A stretch of DNA of 64,000 nucleotides from Autumnicola sp041679265 (GCF_041679265.1 NZ_JBGFSM010000004.1:124001-188000); one strand, 5' to 3'. Positions 1 through 10,253 are shown, counted from the first letter of the stretch. The notes: a model not told the origin generated them from the letters alone. Numbers and translations: made by a program.

Positions 1-1174
1 AGGCTTTCGCCAAAGCTGCTTCTCCCTGTTCTGCAAAGAGATCTTCCCCAAAAACATTGAGACAATGCTTTGTTCTTCCCATTATTTTAAACCGAAAAGG
101 ATTCAGGGAAGTAAATTTTATGCTGTCCCCTATCTTATATCGCCAAAGTCCGGAATTTGTAGAAATTACCAGAGAATATTTCCTGCCGGTCTTCACTTCG
201 CTAAGCAGCAACGTTTCCGGCGATTCATCAGAAAAATCTTCTTCAGGAATAAATTCATAGAAGATTCCATAGTTAAGCATAAGCAACATGGAAGTATCAT
301 CTGTTAGGTCCTGGATCCCAAAAAATCCTTCCGTGGCATTATAGATTTCCTGGTACCGCAGGGTGCCTGCGCCATCCAGTTCCTCAAACAGCGGCTTGTA
401 AGGCGCAAAAGAAACTGAACCGTGGAAAAATACCTCCAGGTGCGGCCATACCTCCCTTATATCTTTAAATTTTTGTTCCTTTTGGATATGCTGTAGCAAC
501 AGCAGCATCCACATGGGAGAACCGGCAAGACTGGTTATTTTTTGTTGGGAAGTAATAGCAGTGATAGCCTCCAGTTTTTTCTCCCAGTCATTCATTAAAG
601 CAACTTTTAGCCCGGGAGTTCTCCCCAGTTGTGCCCAAAATGGCAGGTTTTTCATTACGATTGCAGATATATTGCCGGTATAAAAATTATTTTTTCCTGC
701 AACCGGGCTGCCCTCCTGGCTTCCTCCTATAGAAAGGTTTTTACCGGTAATCAATTTAGAATCGGGATGGTTACGCAGGTAAATGGCCAGCATGTCCCTG
801 CCGCCCAGATAATGGCAATTTTTAAGGCCTTCTTCAGAAACAGGAATAAGTTTGCTGCTGCTTTCTGTAGTGCCCGATGATTTGGCGAAATTCTCCATAC
901 GCCCCGGCCAGAGCACATTTTTTTCACCCTGCATTGCACGGTGAATAAATGGAGTTAGCTCGTTATAATTTACCACAGGAACTTTTTCGCGGAAATCGCC
1001 GGGACTAGAGATACCGGAGAAATTATGTTTTTGGCCGTAAACAGTTCCTTTGCCCCTCTTCAATAATTCCGTTAAGACCTTTGCCTGTGCTTTTAAAGGA
1101 TTCTCCTTCATTTCATCTATAGAAGACAATCTCCTCTTAAGGTATTGGTTCCCCAGCCTGTTAAATAGCCCCAT
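1..1174 (-). CDS. GH3 auxin-responsive promoter family protein (C-terminus beyond window)
   Basis: The minus-strand frame is open from an ATG at 1174 down to the window edge, giving 391 codons. The protein begins MGLFNRLGNQYLKRRL and carries the GH3/adenylating-enzyme signature SSGTTESSSK near residue 95. The stretch LRYQEIYNATEGFFGIQD and the later SGLWRYKIGD also match the GH3 family. Plant GH3 enzymes adenylate a carboxylic acid and join it to an amino acid. Bacteroidota homologues of about 500 residues are common but their substrate is unknown. An in-frame TGA five codons upstream fixes the ATG as the first possible start. Roughly 100 C-terminal residues should lie outside the window. The gene diverges from the efflux operon. 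Confidence 0.85.
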   Translation of the reverse strand, partial: MGLFNRLGNQYLKRRLSSIDEMKENPLKAQAKVLTELLKRGKGTVYGQKHNFSGISSPGDFREKVPVVNYNELTPFIHRAMQGEKNVLWPGRMENFAKSSGTTESSSKLIPVSEEGLKNCHYLGGRDMLAIYLRNHPDSKLITGKNLSIGGSQEGSPVAGKNNFYTGNISAIVMKNLPFWAQLGRTPGLKVALMNDWEKKLEAITAITSQQKITSLAGSPMWMLLLLQHIQKEQKFKDIREVWPHLEVFFHGSVSFAPYKPLFEELDGAGTLRYQEIYNATEGFFGIQDLTDDTSMLLMLNYGIFYEFIPEEDFSDESPETLLLSEVKTGRKYSLVISTNSGLWRYKIGDSIKFTSLNPFRFKIMGRTKHCLNVFGEDLFAEQGEAALAKA

Positions 1175-1537
1175 GTATTCGTGTATTATTCAGGATATAA
1201 AATTAAAATACCCTGCATCCCCATCTATAGTCTCAAGATAACCAATCTGCATTATTTTCTTATGGAGTTTAACTTCTTTATAAGTAATCTGTGCCCTCCT
1301 TATGCCGAATTTTGCGGTAAAGGTAAAGAATGACTTTATGGCCTAAGACATAAAGCGGCCCTATTTTTTTCTGAAGAAAAAACCGTGTTCTTGACTTGGT
1401 TTAACAATTCTTAAAGGCGTTGCCTACATCCAAAAAAAATGTAACTTTAGAAAAATCGCTGCTAAAGCGGTTCATAATTAAGTATTTACAGCAAGCTGCA
1501 CCAAATGTTTAAATTGGAACAGGTGGTACAGCTTTAA
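1175..1537. other. Intergenic region between GH3 gene and efflux operon
   Basis: This 363-bp stretch separates divergent genes. It holds the candidate efflux promoter at 1420-1449. An ATG at 1505 lies in the same frame as the TolC-like gene, but a TAA at 1535-1537 interrupts it after ten codons. I see no other conserved reading frame or RNA. Confidence 0.6.
1420..1449 (+). promoter_or_regulatory. Candidate Bacteroidota-type promoter of the RND efflux operon
   Basis: TTG at 1420-1422 is followed after 19 bp by TAACTTTA at 1442-1449. This is one base away from the Bacteroidota -33/-7 consensus (TTG, about 19 bp, TAnnTTTG). Transcription would begin near 1455, about 50 bp before the ATG at 1505. 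Found by eye. Confidence 0.45.
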
Positions 1538-2957
1538 AACTATAGAAGGATTATTACCAGTTTTCATCATTCAGCAAACTGCCGGCTACACCTGTGGCTG
1601 CCCTTAATCTGTATAACTTTTTGCGGACTTTTTTCCTGTGCGCCAAAATTACAAAATGTAGAAGCGCCCATAGAGGAGCCTGAAGAATTCTCTTATAACG
1701 GTGCTGAAGTTGTTCCGGATAAATGGTGGCTTGCCTTCAACAATGAGGAGTTGAACTCACTGGTAAACCGGGGATTGAAGGAAAACCTGTCACTGGCGGG
1801 AGACTGGCAGTTCTTCCAGGCTGCCCTGGCCGTGGTGCAAAGAGAATCTTCTTATTTGTGGCCGGAAATAAATGCCACGGCAAGAAGTGCCATTAGCCGC
1901 CCCCAACCTGATTTTGCAGGAGGCGAAAATCTGCAATTAGGGCTTTCAGCTTCCTATGAAGTAGACTTGTGGGGCAGGATCCAGTCTGGAATAGAGGCTG
2001 AAGAATTTCGCGCGCAGGCTACTTTTTACGATTATCAGGCCGCTGCCATGACCCTTTCCGCAGAAATCAGCAACACCTGGTTCCAACTCTTAACGGCGAG
2101 GGAGCAACTGGAGCTTGCCAACGAACAAATTGAAATCAACGAAAATATAATGCGCCTTATAAGGGCCCGTTTTGTGGGGGGGGCAGGTACGCGCGGTAGA
2201 CATCCTGCGCCAGCAGCAACTGCTGGAAAGTACCCGTAACCAGAAAATACAGTATGAGACGCAGGCAGCGCTTTTTGAAAATGAACTGTCGGTACTACTG
2301 GGTACTCCACCGCAAAACGAACTGGCAATTCCAGGGGACAGCCTTCCGGAACTCCCTCCCCTTCCCGAAACGGGGCTTCCGCTGGAACTTATTCGCCGCC
2401 GTCCCGATGTGTTGCAGGCTTATAACCTGGTCCTGGCAGCAGACAGGGAAATGGCGCAGGCCATTAGGAGCAAATTTCCGCAGTTATCATTGAACCTTCA
2501 GGGCCAGATGCGTTCCAATAATTACAATAACCTTTTCCAGGACTGGGCATATACCCTGGCGGGCAATATTGTAGCGCCTTTGTTTTATGCCAGGCGTATT
2601 CGTGCAGAAGTAAGCCGGACCGAAGCCCTTAAACAACGCCAGCTTTACCTTTATGGCCAAACTGTGCTCACCGCTTTTAGAGAAGTGGAAAACGCTCTTA
2701 TACAGGAAGTAAAGCAAAAAAAGCAGCTGGAAGTCCTGCAAAGGCGGCTGGAACTGGCCCAAAAAACCAACCGGCAACTAAAACTGGAATTTCTTAACGG
2801 GATAACCGAATACCTGGATGTACTGCTGGCCCTGGACCAGGAGCAGCAACTACAGCGGGATATCCTGGAAGCAAGGCAAAGCCTTCTGGAAATAAGAATT
2901 TCATTATACCGTGCCCTGGCCGGAGGATTCGAAACGGAAACAACAGCAGCACCTTAA
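1538..2957 (+). pseudogene. TolC/NodT-like outer-membrane efflux lipoprotein, frameshifted
   Basis: This would be the outer-membrane channel of the RND pump encoded next. The first frame encodes a hydrophobic signal ending in the lipobox GLFSC (1625-1639), then the outer-membrane efflux domain up to RARFVGG. A run of eight G at 2176-2183 shifts the frame, and the first frame stops at 2239. The second frame continues correctly (GGQVRAVDILRQQQ...) to 2957. Removing one G rejoins them into about 470 residues, normal for the family. No ATG precedes the lipobox in this frame after the TAA at 1535; the nearest ATG, at 1505, lies before that stop. The gene thus carries two apparent lesions, or two sequencing errors, or a non-ATG start plus one error. 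The adaptor follows after 16 bp. Confidence 0.85.
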
Positions 2958-2973
2958 CCGAAAATAATTATTT

Positions 2974-4182
2974 ATGAGTACTAAAAAAATTATGATTATT
3001 TGTGCGGCCATTCTCCTGGCAGGGGCAGCGGTAACTTTTCTTATTTTTAGTACCGAACCTACTGCACAATCTGAAGGCGCCACTAGACAATCTGCCATGC
3101 TGGTAGATGTGGTAAAGGTGGAGAAAGGAAATTACCGCCCAATGATTGTGGCCACAGGAACAGTAAGGCCGGTGGAAGATGTGATGCTGAGTCCGCTGGT
3201 GGGTGGACAAATTATAAGGCGTGATGAGGCTTTTAGCCCAGGCGGATTTGTAAAAAAAGGGGAAGTGCTTTTACAAATAGACCCTTCAGATTACCGAAAT
3301 ACGCTGGAAATGAGAAAAAGCGATTTGCTCCAGACGCAAACCAACCTGGATATGGAAATGGGGCGACAGCAGGTAGCAGAGCAGGACCTTAATTTAATTG
3401 GCGGGGACACCCTTTCCCAGGAAGAGCGCTCCCTTGTACTGCGTCAACCTCAGTTAAATGCTGTAAAAGGAGATATAAAGGCTGCAGAGGCAGCTGTGGA
3501 TCAGGCCAGGCTTAACCTTGCCCGCACTACTATCAAGGCTCCCTTTGATGCGCATGTACTTACACAAAACGTAACCCTGGGTTCACAGGTTTCCTCAGGA
3601 GATAATCTGGGGAGGCTTGTAGGTACGGAAGCTTACTGGATAAATCTCACCGTTCCCGTTGGGAAGTTACAGTGGCTTACTTTCCCTGATTCCGATAAGG
3701 ATACCGGCTCTTTGGTGAAAATTAAAAATTCTACCGCATGGCCTGCGGGAGCCTTTCGTACGGGATTTTTAGACAAACAGGTTGGCGCTTTGGACGACCA
3801 GACGAGGCTTGCCCAGATTTTGGTAAGGGTACCAGATCCCATGGCTCAGGCAGACAGCCTTATGGATAAACCTGAACTTATGATAGGCGCTTTTGTGGAG
3901 GCACAAATGATTGGAGAAGAAATAAAAGAAGTGGTGCGCATAGACAGGGATTTGGTGCGAAGCAATCAGACGGTTTGGGTAATGGAGGATGGGAAACTTG
4001 CCATTCGCGAAGTGGAAATTATACTTTCTGATGCGGAATATGCCTACATCAGCAAAGGGCTGAAGGAAGATGATCTTGTGGTGGTCACCAACCTGAGTAC
4101 TGTGGCTGAAGGTTTAGAGCTTAGAAGGGCGGCAGATTCTACTGCGGCGGGTAACGGGGAAATACGGGGAACGGAAGAATAA
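2974..4182 (+). CDS. RND efflux periplasmic adaptor (HlyD/MFP family)
   Basis: This 402-residue protein is the membrane-fusion subunit that links the inner-membrane pump to the TolC-like channel. An N-terminal membrane anchor (residues 4-25) precedes a barrel-sandwich (lipoyl-like) half near residues 60-110 (VATGTVRPVEDVMLSP, KKGEVLLQIDPSDY). A helical hairpin at about 110-190 follows, then the second lipoyl half (IKAPFDAHVLTQNVTLGSQV) and beta-barrel and membrane-proximal regions. Size and order fit the family. It lies 16 bp after the TolC-like gene and 5 bp before the permease, so the three are surely one operon. Confidence 0.93.
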   Translation: MSTKKIMIICAAILLAGAAVTFLIFSTEPTAQSEGATRQSAMLVDVVKVEKGNYRPMIVATGTVRPVEDVMLSPLVGGQIIRRDEAFSPGGFVKKGEVLLQIDPSDYRNTLEMRKSDLLQTQTNLDMEMGRQQVAEQDLNLIGGDTLSQEERSLVLRQPQLNAVKGDIKAAEAAVDQARLNLARTTIKAPFDAHVLTQNVTLGSQVSSGDNLGRLVGTEAYWINLTVPVGKLQWLTFPDSDKDTGSLVKIKNSTAWPAGAFRTGFLDKQVGALDDQTRLAQILVRVPDPMAQADSLMDKPELMIGAFVEAQMIGEEIKEVVRIDRDLVRSNQTVWVMEDGKLAIREVEIILSDAEYAYISKGLKEDDLVVVTNLSTVAEGLELRRAADSTAAGNGEIRGTEE

Positions 4183-4187
4183 ATGCC

Positions 4188-7100
4188 ATGGAAAAATCAG
4201 AGAACAAAAAAGTACGGAAAGAGGGTGCCATAGGCTATATGGCGAGAAATTCCATAGCCGCCAATTTACTTATGATCATCCTTATTGGAGGCGGGATATG
4301 GACCATGTTCAAAATTCAGAAAGAGGTTTTTCCTCAGTTTCAACTTGACTTTGTAAATGTGAATGTGGTTTATCCCGGTGCTGCCCCGGCAGAGGTGGAA
4401 CAGGGAATTTTGCTTCCTGTAGAAGAAGCCGTGCGCGGTATACAGGGCATTAAAGAAATTGTTTCTACCGCAAATGAAGGCTCAGGAAATGTTTCTATAG
4501 AACTGGTGGCGGGAACAAACCGCATGAAAGCTTTTCAGGATATAGACCAGGCGGTAAGCAGGATCAGGACTTTTCCCGATGATATTGAACAACCCGAGGT
4601 AAGTTTGCAATCCCGGCAGCGGGATGTGATGGAAATTGGCCTTTACGGCGATGTGGATATCTGGACACTCCGCAAACTCGCCGAACGGCTGCGGAACCGT
4701 CTCCTGAGCAATCCAAATATCACCCAGGTAGAAATAGGCAACGTACCGGAATACGTAACCCACGTGGAAATTCCCCGTAATAATTTAAGAAAATATAACT
4801 TAACCCTTGGCCAGGTTGCCGATATTATCGCCCAATCCAGCGAAGATGTTCCCGCGGGTTCTGTAGAAACCCAGTCGGGAGAAATTTTGCTGAGGATGCA
4901 GGAAAGAAAACAATGGGCCCAGGAATTCGGGAATATTACTATAGTCTCTTCCCCTTCAGGAGCAAAAGTAACGCTTGCCGATATTGCTGAAATTACCGAT
5001 GGATTTGAAGAAACAGGGTTCCACGGGCAATTCAACCAAACCCCTTCCGTAGACATGGAAATTTTCAGGATTGGAGACCAGTCCCCATTGGAAATTGCAG
5101 AAACGGTGAAAGAAGTTCTGAAGGATTTTCAACTTCCGCCGGGAGTGCAATTCCGCATAGACAGCAACAGGGCTGAAGATTACCGGGAGCGCCTTTCCCT
5201 TCTTACCGAAAATGGCATTATGGCGATAGTGATCGTGCTGGTAATCCTTACGTTATTTTTAGAATACCGGCTGGCGTTTTGGGTGATGATGGGAATGGCT
5301 ATTTCTTTTATTGGCGGGATGATTTTTCTTCCCCTTTTTGGCCTTAGCATTAATATGATTTCCATGTTCGGGTTTTTGGTGGTACTGGGAATTGTGGTAG
5401 ACGACGCTATTGTGGTGGGAGAAAACATTCATGAATACCGGCAGCAGGGAATGGGATATATAGATGCCGCCATTAAGGGTACGCGGGATGTTTCAAAACC
5501 TGTGGCTTTTAGTGTAATTACCACAATTATCGCCTTTGTCCCTTTGCTTTTTATGCCCGGCGAGACAGGAAAATTCTGGTGGCCATTGCCTGCTGTGGTT
5601 ATCGTGATCCTGGCCGTTTCCCTTCTGGAAGCCCTTTTTATACTTCCCTCCCATCTTGCCCATCTTTCAGAAAAGAAACGTAAAGGCTGGGTACTAAAGC
5701 TGGAAAGCTGGCAACAATCTTTTGCCAGGGGTTTTGATCATGTTATTGATAAATACTACCGGCCACTGCTGGACCTTTGCCTTAAATACCGCTATATCAC
5801 CCTGAGTGCCGCAGTGGCCTTGCTGCTTATCGTGGGCGGCTACGGCTACAGCGACCATATGGGAATGATCATGATGCCGGAAGTTGCTGCAGATGAAATT
5901 GAAGCAGGAGTGAGATTACCGGTTGGCACCACTCCATACCAGGCGGCCAAAGTAGCCGAAGATATTACCCGCTCTACTCAAAAAATGTTTGAAGAGCATA
6001 ATTTATATGAAGTTGCCGAGGGTATTAAAACCAATGTTCGCGGCCAAAATTTTATTGATGTGGAAATCGTAATGCTGCCTCCCGATGAAAGGGATATGAG
6101 TGCGCGGGAGCTCATCGCCTTATGGCGGGATAATATTGGCGATATTGAAGGCGTAGACCAGATTACTTTTGAAGCCGAACGTGGGCCGGGAGGATATCAG
6201 CAGGATATAAGTGTAGACTTAAGCCATTCAGAAATTGATGTTCTGGAAAAAGCCAGTACCGCTTTAATACAACGTATGGAAGCTTTTGAAAATACAAGGG
6301 ATATCAGCGATAATTTTAACAAAGGAAAACTGCAGTACGATTTTAAACTACTGCCGGCAGGAAGAAACCTTGGTTTAACCTCTAATGAAGTGGGCCGGCA
6401 GGTGCGGGATGCCTTTTACGGCGCATTGGCCATGAGGCAGCTAAGGGGAACCAACGAAATTGAAGTGAGGGTAAAATTACCACTGGAAGAACGCCGGGAC
6501 ATTCAGAACCTGGAAGATTTTATTGTGCGCACCCCGGAAGGTGTGGAAGTGCCGCTGCTGGATGTGGTACGCGTAGAACAGCGGGAAGCTTTTACCTCCA
6601 TTAACCGCAGGGATGGCCGCCGTGTGGTGAATGTGGGAATGGATGTAGAACCTGCAAATGCGGTCACGCGCGTCCTGGCCCGGGTGCAGCAGGAAGTACT
6701 GCCCCAGCTAAGGGCAGATTTTCCGGGCCTCACCTGGAGTTTTGAAGGAAGCCAGGCCGATATGCGTGAATCTACCGATTCCCTCTGGAGCGGATTCTCG
6801 ATGGCCATGCTGCTTATTTACGCCCTGCTTGCCATAGCTTTTGGCAGCTATACTCAGCCAATTATTGTAATGACTGCTATTCCATTTGGCGTGGTGGGTG
6901 CGGTAATTGGGCATATTATTCTGGGCTATGACCTTTCCCTGGTGAGCCTTATGGGAGTTATCGCATTATCTGGCGTGGTGGTAAACGATTCCCTTATAAT
7001 GATAGATTATGCCAACCGCCAGCGGGACACATTAAGTATTTATGAAGCCATTCATGAAGCCGGGCTGCGAAGGTTCCGGCCAATAATGCTCACCACGCTC

Positions 7101-7316
7101 ACTACTTTTGGAGGCCTCACCCCTATTATTTTAGAAACTTCCAGCCAGGCCTTCTATTTAATTCCCATGGCTATTTCTCTTGGCTTCGGAATTATTTTCG
7201 CAACCTCTATAATATTGGTAATAGTGCCTTGTTTATACCTCGCCCTGGAAGACATTAGCCTCCTTATAAAAAAAGGCAAAAAAGTACAACGAAATCCAAG
7301 GCCGGCGGAGGGCTAA
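4188..7316 (+). CDS. RND efflux permease (AcrB/HAE1-like inner-membrane pump)
   Basis: At 1042 residues this is full length for an RND pump. TM1 is at about residues 22-40. It is followed by the porter domain with the PGAAPAEVEQ motif. The proton-relay pair in TM4 is present as VVDDAIVVGENIHEYR (Asp about 405-406), and the second half repeats the layout with GVVVNDSLIMIDYANR. The paired Asp supports a proton-driven drug or hydrophobe exporter (HAE1/HAE2-like) over a metal pump. The substrate cannot be read from sequence. An earlier ATG at 4183 is out of frame, so 4188 is the start. If the TolC-like partner is truly broken, the pump would need another channel. Confidence 0.95.
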   Translation: MEKSENKKVRKEGAIGYMARNSIAANLLMIILIGGGIWTMFKIQKEVFPQFQLDFVNVNVVYPGAAPAEVEQGILLPVEEAVRGIQGIKEIVSTANEGSGNVSIELVAGTNRMKAFQDIDQAVSRIRTFPDDIEQPEVSLQSRQRDVMEIGLYGDVDIWTLRKLAERLRNRLLSNPNITQVEIGNVPEYVTHVEIPRNNLRKYNLTLGQVADIIAQSSEDVPAGSVETQSGEILLRMQERKQWAQEFGNITIVSSPSGAKVTLADIAEITDGFEETGFHGQFNQTPSVDMEIFRIGDQSPLEIAETVKEVLKDFQLPPGVQFRIDSNRAEDYRERLSLLTENGIMAIVIVLVILTLFLEYRLAFWVMMGMAISFIGGMIFLPLFGLSINMISMFGFLVVLGIVVDDAIVVGENIHEYRQQGMGYIDAAIKGTRDVSKPVAFSVITTIIAFVPLLFMPGETGKFWWPLPAVVIVILAVSLLEALFILPSHLAHLSEKKRKGWVLKLESWQQSFARGFDHVIDKYYRPLLDLCLKYRYITLSAAVALLLIVGGYGYSDHMGMIMMPEVAADEIEAGVRLPVGTTPYQAAKVAEDITRSTQKMFEEHNLYEVAEGIKTNVRGQNFIDVEIVMLPPDERDMSARELIALWRDNIGDIEGVDQITFEAERGPGGYQQDISVDLSHSEIDVLEKASTALIQRMEAFENTRDISDNFNKGKLQYDFKLLPAGRNLGLTSNEVGRQVRDAFYGALAMRQLRGTNEIEVRVKLPLEERRDIQNLEDFIVRTPEGVEVPLLDVVRVEQREAFTSINRRDGRRVVNVGMDVEPANAVTRVLARVQQEVLPQLRADFPGLTWSFEGSQADMRESTDSLWSGFSMAMLLIYALLAIAFGSYTQPIIVMTAIPFGVVGAVIGHIILGYDLSLVSLMGVIALSGVVVNDSLIMIDYANRQRDTLSIYEAIHEAGLRRFRPIMLTTLTTFGGLTPIILETSSQAFYLIPMAISLGFGIIFATSIILVIVPCLYLALEDISLLIKKGKKVQRNPRPAEG

Positions 7317-7326
7317 TACAGGAAGT

Positions 7327-8217
7327 ATGGAAGCATTGGAACTGGTAAAAGAATATTTCTACTTTGAGATCCTCGATAAATATGGCGGTCCTGTAATAGC
7401 TGCTTGCCTCCTGCTATTCTTTTTTGCTGAATCTTACCGCCGCCTCAGGAAGCTCAAAGCATACCGCTGGAGACGGATTAAAACAAATATTGGCGTGGCT
7501 TTTACTGCCGTAATGGCCTTGCGCCTTCTCCTTATCCCGGCAATGGTTTACCTGGCTGTTTTTGCTGAAAATCATCAGTGGGGATTGCTAAACTGGCTGA
7601 ACCTGCCGGTATGGATGAGCTTTATTTTAGGCTTTTTGTTGCTGGATTATGGCAATTACCTCTGGCACCGCCTAAACCAAAAAATTAATTTCCTGTGGAG
7701 GTTTCACAATGTTCATCATATAGACCTGGACCTGGATGTTAGCACAGCTCTGCGCTTCCATTTTGGTGAAATTATCTTTTCAGTATTCTTTCGCGGTTTT
7801 ATGATCCTCCTGGCGGGGCCGTCTTACTGGCTGGTCCTTATTTATGAAGTGATTTTTGAAACCGCCACTCTTTTTCATCATTCCAACTGGCAGCTACCTT
7901 ACAGTGTTGAAAAAATTTTCAGCAGGTTTATTGTAACGCCACGAATGCATGGTGTGCACCATTCCATTGTTCACCGGGAGACCAACAGTAACTATTCGGT
8001 TATTTTTAACTGGTGGGACCGCATTCATCGCAGTATCCGACTGAATATTCCACAGGACGAAATAAACATTGGCGTACCCTCCTACCGCGATCCGGGAGAA
8101 CAAAAATTCAAAAACCTTCTGTTAATGCCTTTTCAACAACCTCGTCCCTGGCAGTTGCCCAATGGTGAAATTCCGTTAAGGAAGTCCAAAGGAAAAAAAA
8201 GCCGGTTGGTACCTTAG
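7327..8217 (+). CDS. Sterol desaturase / fatty acid hydroxylase family membrane protein
   Basis: This 296-residue protein has about four hydrophobic segments and the His clusters of the di-iron membrane hydroxylase superfamily: LWHRLNQ, FHNVHH, LFHHSNW and MHGVHH. These enzymes oxidise lipids such as sterols, fatty acids or carotenoids at the inner membrane. The substrate cannot be assigned here. The gene starts 10 bp after the permease stop, so it is probably transcribed with the efflux operon. That suggests a role in envelope lipid modification, which is inference. Confidence 0.9.
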   Translation: MEALELVKEYFYFEILDKYGGPVIAACLLLFFFAESYRRLRKLKAYRWRRIKTNIGVAFTAVMALRLLLIPAMVYLAVFAENHQWGLLNWLNLPVWMSFILGFLLLDYGNYLWHRLNQKINFLWRFHNVHHIDLDLDVSTALRFHFGEIIFSVFFRGFMILLAGPSYWLVLIYEVIFETATLFHHSNWQLPYSVEKIFSRFIVTPRMHGVHHSIVHRETNSNYSVIFNWWDRIHRSIRLNIPQDEINIGVPSYRDPGEQKFKNLLLMPFQQPRPWQLPNGEIPLRKSKGKKSRLVP

Positions 8218-8271
8218 AGTTTGAACGCTGCCAATCGATTTTAAATTCTTTATTTTTACATCAAAACAGCC

Positions 8272-9060
8272 ATGAAATTACCCGTTTATCAAATTGATGC
8301 TTTTACAGATAAAATTTTCTTCGGAAATCCGGCCTGCGTGGTGCCGCTTGAAGCATGGCTCCCGGACGAGGTGCTCCTGAAAATTGCCAGGGAAAACGCA
8401 GTGGCCGAAACGGCATTTTTCATCATTACCAATAATGGCCTAAATCTGCGGTGGTTTACCCCGGAGTATGAAATGGATCTCTGCGGGCATGCCACGCTTG
8501 CTGCCGCACATGCCATAAGTACCCTTGTGGGGTATAATAAAGAGGAAATAATTTTTCATACCCAAAGCGGGGAATTGAAGGTGAAAGTTGAGAATGGCAT
8601 ATACAGCCTGAATTTTCCCAGCCGTGACCCTGCTTCAGCAGAAATTCCCTCCCTGCTTAAAAAATCTTTAAATCTTCAGCCAACAGAAGTTTTAAAGGCC
8701 AGGGATTTTGTTCTTGTGTACCCTTCAGAAGAAGATATTAAGAAAATACAAATTAACAGGTTCTTTTTCGATCAGCTAAACCTGGGCACCGGCGGAGTTA
8801 TTTTTACTGCAAAAGGCAGCGATTGCGATTTTGTATCCAGGTTCTTTACGCCGGGAGCTTCTGTTTTTGAAGACCCTGTAACCGGTTCGGCCCATTGCTC
8901 CCTTATTCCCTACTGGGCCAAGAAATGGGGAAAAAATACTCTTCGGGCAAAGCAAATTTCTCCTCGCGGCGGGGAACTTTTTTGTAAAAATAAAGGTGCA
9001 CGGGTGCAGATTTCAGGAAAAGCCAGAACGTATTCTGAAGGAAGCTTTTATCTTGATTAA
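8272..9060 (+). CDS. PhzF family isomerase
   Basis: This 262-residue protein belongs to the PhzF family, which has a diaminopimelate-epimerase-like two-lobed fold. It opens VYQIDAFTDKIFFGNPACVV, carries the catalytic glutamate in ENAVAE (Glu46) and the conserved CGHATLAAAH motif (71-80). The C-terminal lobe has EDPVTGSAHC. PhzF itself isomerises a phenazine precursor, but no phenazine genes lie nearby, so this is more likely a generic isomerase of unknown substrate. It stands 54 bp after the desaturase-like gene on the same strand. Confidence 0.93.
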   Translation: MKLPVYQIDAFTDKIFFGNPACVVPLEAWLPDEVLLKIARENAVAETAFFIITNNGLNLRWFTPEYEMDLCGHATLAAAHAISTLVGYNKEEIIFHTQSGELKVKVENGIYSLNFPSRDPASAEIPSLLKKSLNLQPTEVLKARDFVLVYPSEEDIKKIQINRFFFDQLNLGTGGVIFTAKGSDCDFVSRFFTPGASVFEDPVTGSAHCSLIPYWAKKWGKNTLRAKQISPRGGELFCKNKGARVQISGKARTYSEGSFYLD

Positions 9061-9240
9061 GACTACTGCCCGAATAACTGCCGAAAGAGTCAAGATCTGG
9101 TCCTCCTATTTTACACAAAACCGGGGGTTTTCACTAGTTGTGCCAAAGCCTTTTAATTTCAGAAATTGTGGTTGCCACTAATTAAAAAACCTTGTCTGTG
9201 GTTTTTTCCTGTTACCACAAAATACATTTCTGAATTGCTT

Positions 9241-10158
9241 ATGAAATATTCACGGCCTCTTTGCACAAAAAAACAGCTCCTCCTCCTCTTTTCCTTACAA
9301 CTTTTTCTACATTTTTCCTGTTCTACTGAAGAAATTGACCAAAAAGAAGAATTACAAAATGATGATCCAAAGAAAGCTTTGGTATTAAAAGACATAAGTT
9401 ATGGGGAAGACCCTGCTCAAACCTATGACCTCTATCTGCCTGTCAATCGCTCTAAGATCACTACAAAGGTACTGGTTTTTATACACGGCGGGGGCTGGAT
9501 ACAGGGCGATAAGGCAGATATGCAAACTTATATCCCGTTGTTACAGCAAAAACATCCTGCCTATGCCATTGCCAACCTTAATTACCGGCTGGCACGCCCA
9601 AATAACAGGGCCGCTTTTCCTAACCAGTTCCAGGATGTAAAAAAAGCGCTTAAACATATTGAAAAAGATGGTGCAGAACTGGGAATAAAAGCTGAATTCG
9701 GCTTGATTGGAGTGAGTTCAGGTGGCCATATCGCGCTGCAGTTTGACAGTGTTTATGACGATGAAGATCTGGTAAAAATGGTTTGCAGCATAGTTGGCCC
9801 TACTAATTTTACAGATCCTTATTATATCGAAAATGCAGACTTTCTTCTGGCCCTGGACGCGCTGGTAAATGAAGATGCTTATCCCGCAAATACAGATTAT
9901 GCAAAAACGGTAAGCCCAGCTTACAGGGTAAATACCCATAACAGCCCGAGTATTCTTTTTTATGGAAAGGACGATCCACTGGTCCCCATAAGTAACGGGG
10001 AGTTTTTAAAACAGAAATTAGATGCTTCTCAAGTGCCTAATGAACTTACCATCTTTGAGGGAGGGCACGGGGACTGGGAAGATAAAGACAATGAAAGTAT
10101 GCAGAATAAATTAGGAGAATTTATAGAAAAGTACCTGCCCATTGAGCAGGCATTTTAG
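9241..10158 (+). CDS. Alpha/beta hydrolase lipoprotein (esterase)
   Basis: I start this at the ATG at 9241 because it gives a clean lipoprotein signal (MKYSRPLCTKKQ, hydrophobic run, LHFSC). The frame is also open upstream from a TTG at 9166. The mature protein is an alpha/beta hydrolase of the carboxylesterase type: oxyanion motif HGGGW near residue 82, nucleophile elbow GVSSGG (Ser about 159), acid in YGKDDPLVP and His in EGGHGDW. It should be a surface- or periplasm-anchored esterase of about 305 residues. Substrate unknown. It appears to be a single gene. Confidence 0.88.
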   Translation: MKYSRPLCTKKQLLLLFSLQLFLHFSCSTEEIDQKEELQNDDPKKALVLKDISYGEDPAQTYDLYLPVNRSKITTKVLVFIHGGGWIQGDKADMQTYIPLLQQKHPAYAIANLNYRLARPNNRAAFPNQFQDVKKALKHIEKDGAELGIKAEFGLIGVSSGGHIALQFDSVYDDEDLVKMVCSIVGPTNFTDPYYIENADFLLALDALVNEDAYPANTDYAKTVSPAYRVNTHNSPSILFYGKDDPLVPISNGEFLKQKLDASQVPNELTIFEGGHGDWEDKDNESMQNKLGEFIEKYLPIEQAF

Positions 10159-10253
10159 CTTCTGAAGCTTTCAGCAAACACTTTTAATGCTTTAATAACA
10201 GAAGCAGAAAAGGCTAAAAAAGTATGCTTATCTTGGGCTAAAGATTTTTCTAA

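Noticed and set aside
629..880. Plus-strand frame within the GH3 gene
   Set aside because: It is antisense to the GH3-like reading frame and shows no recognisable domain.
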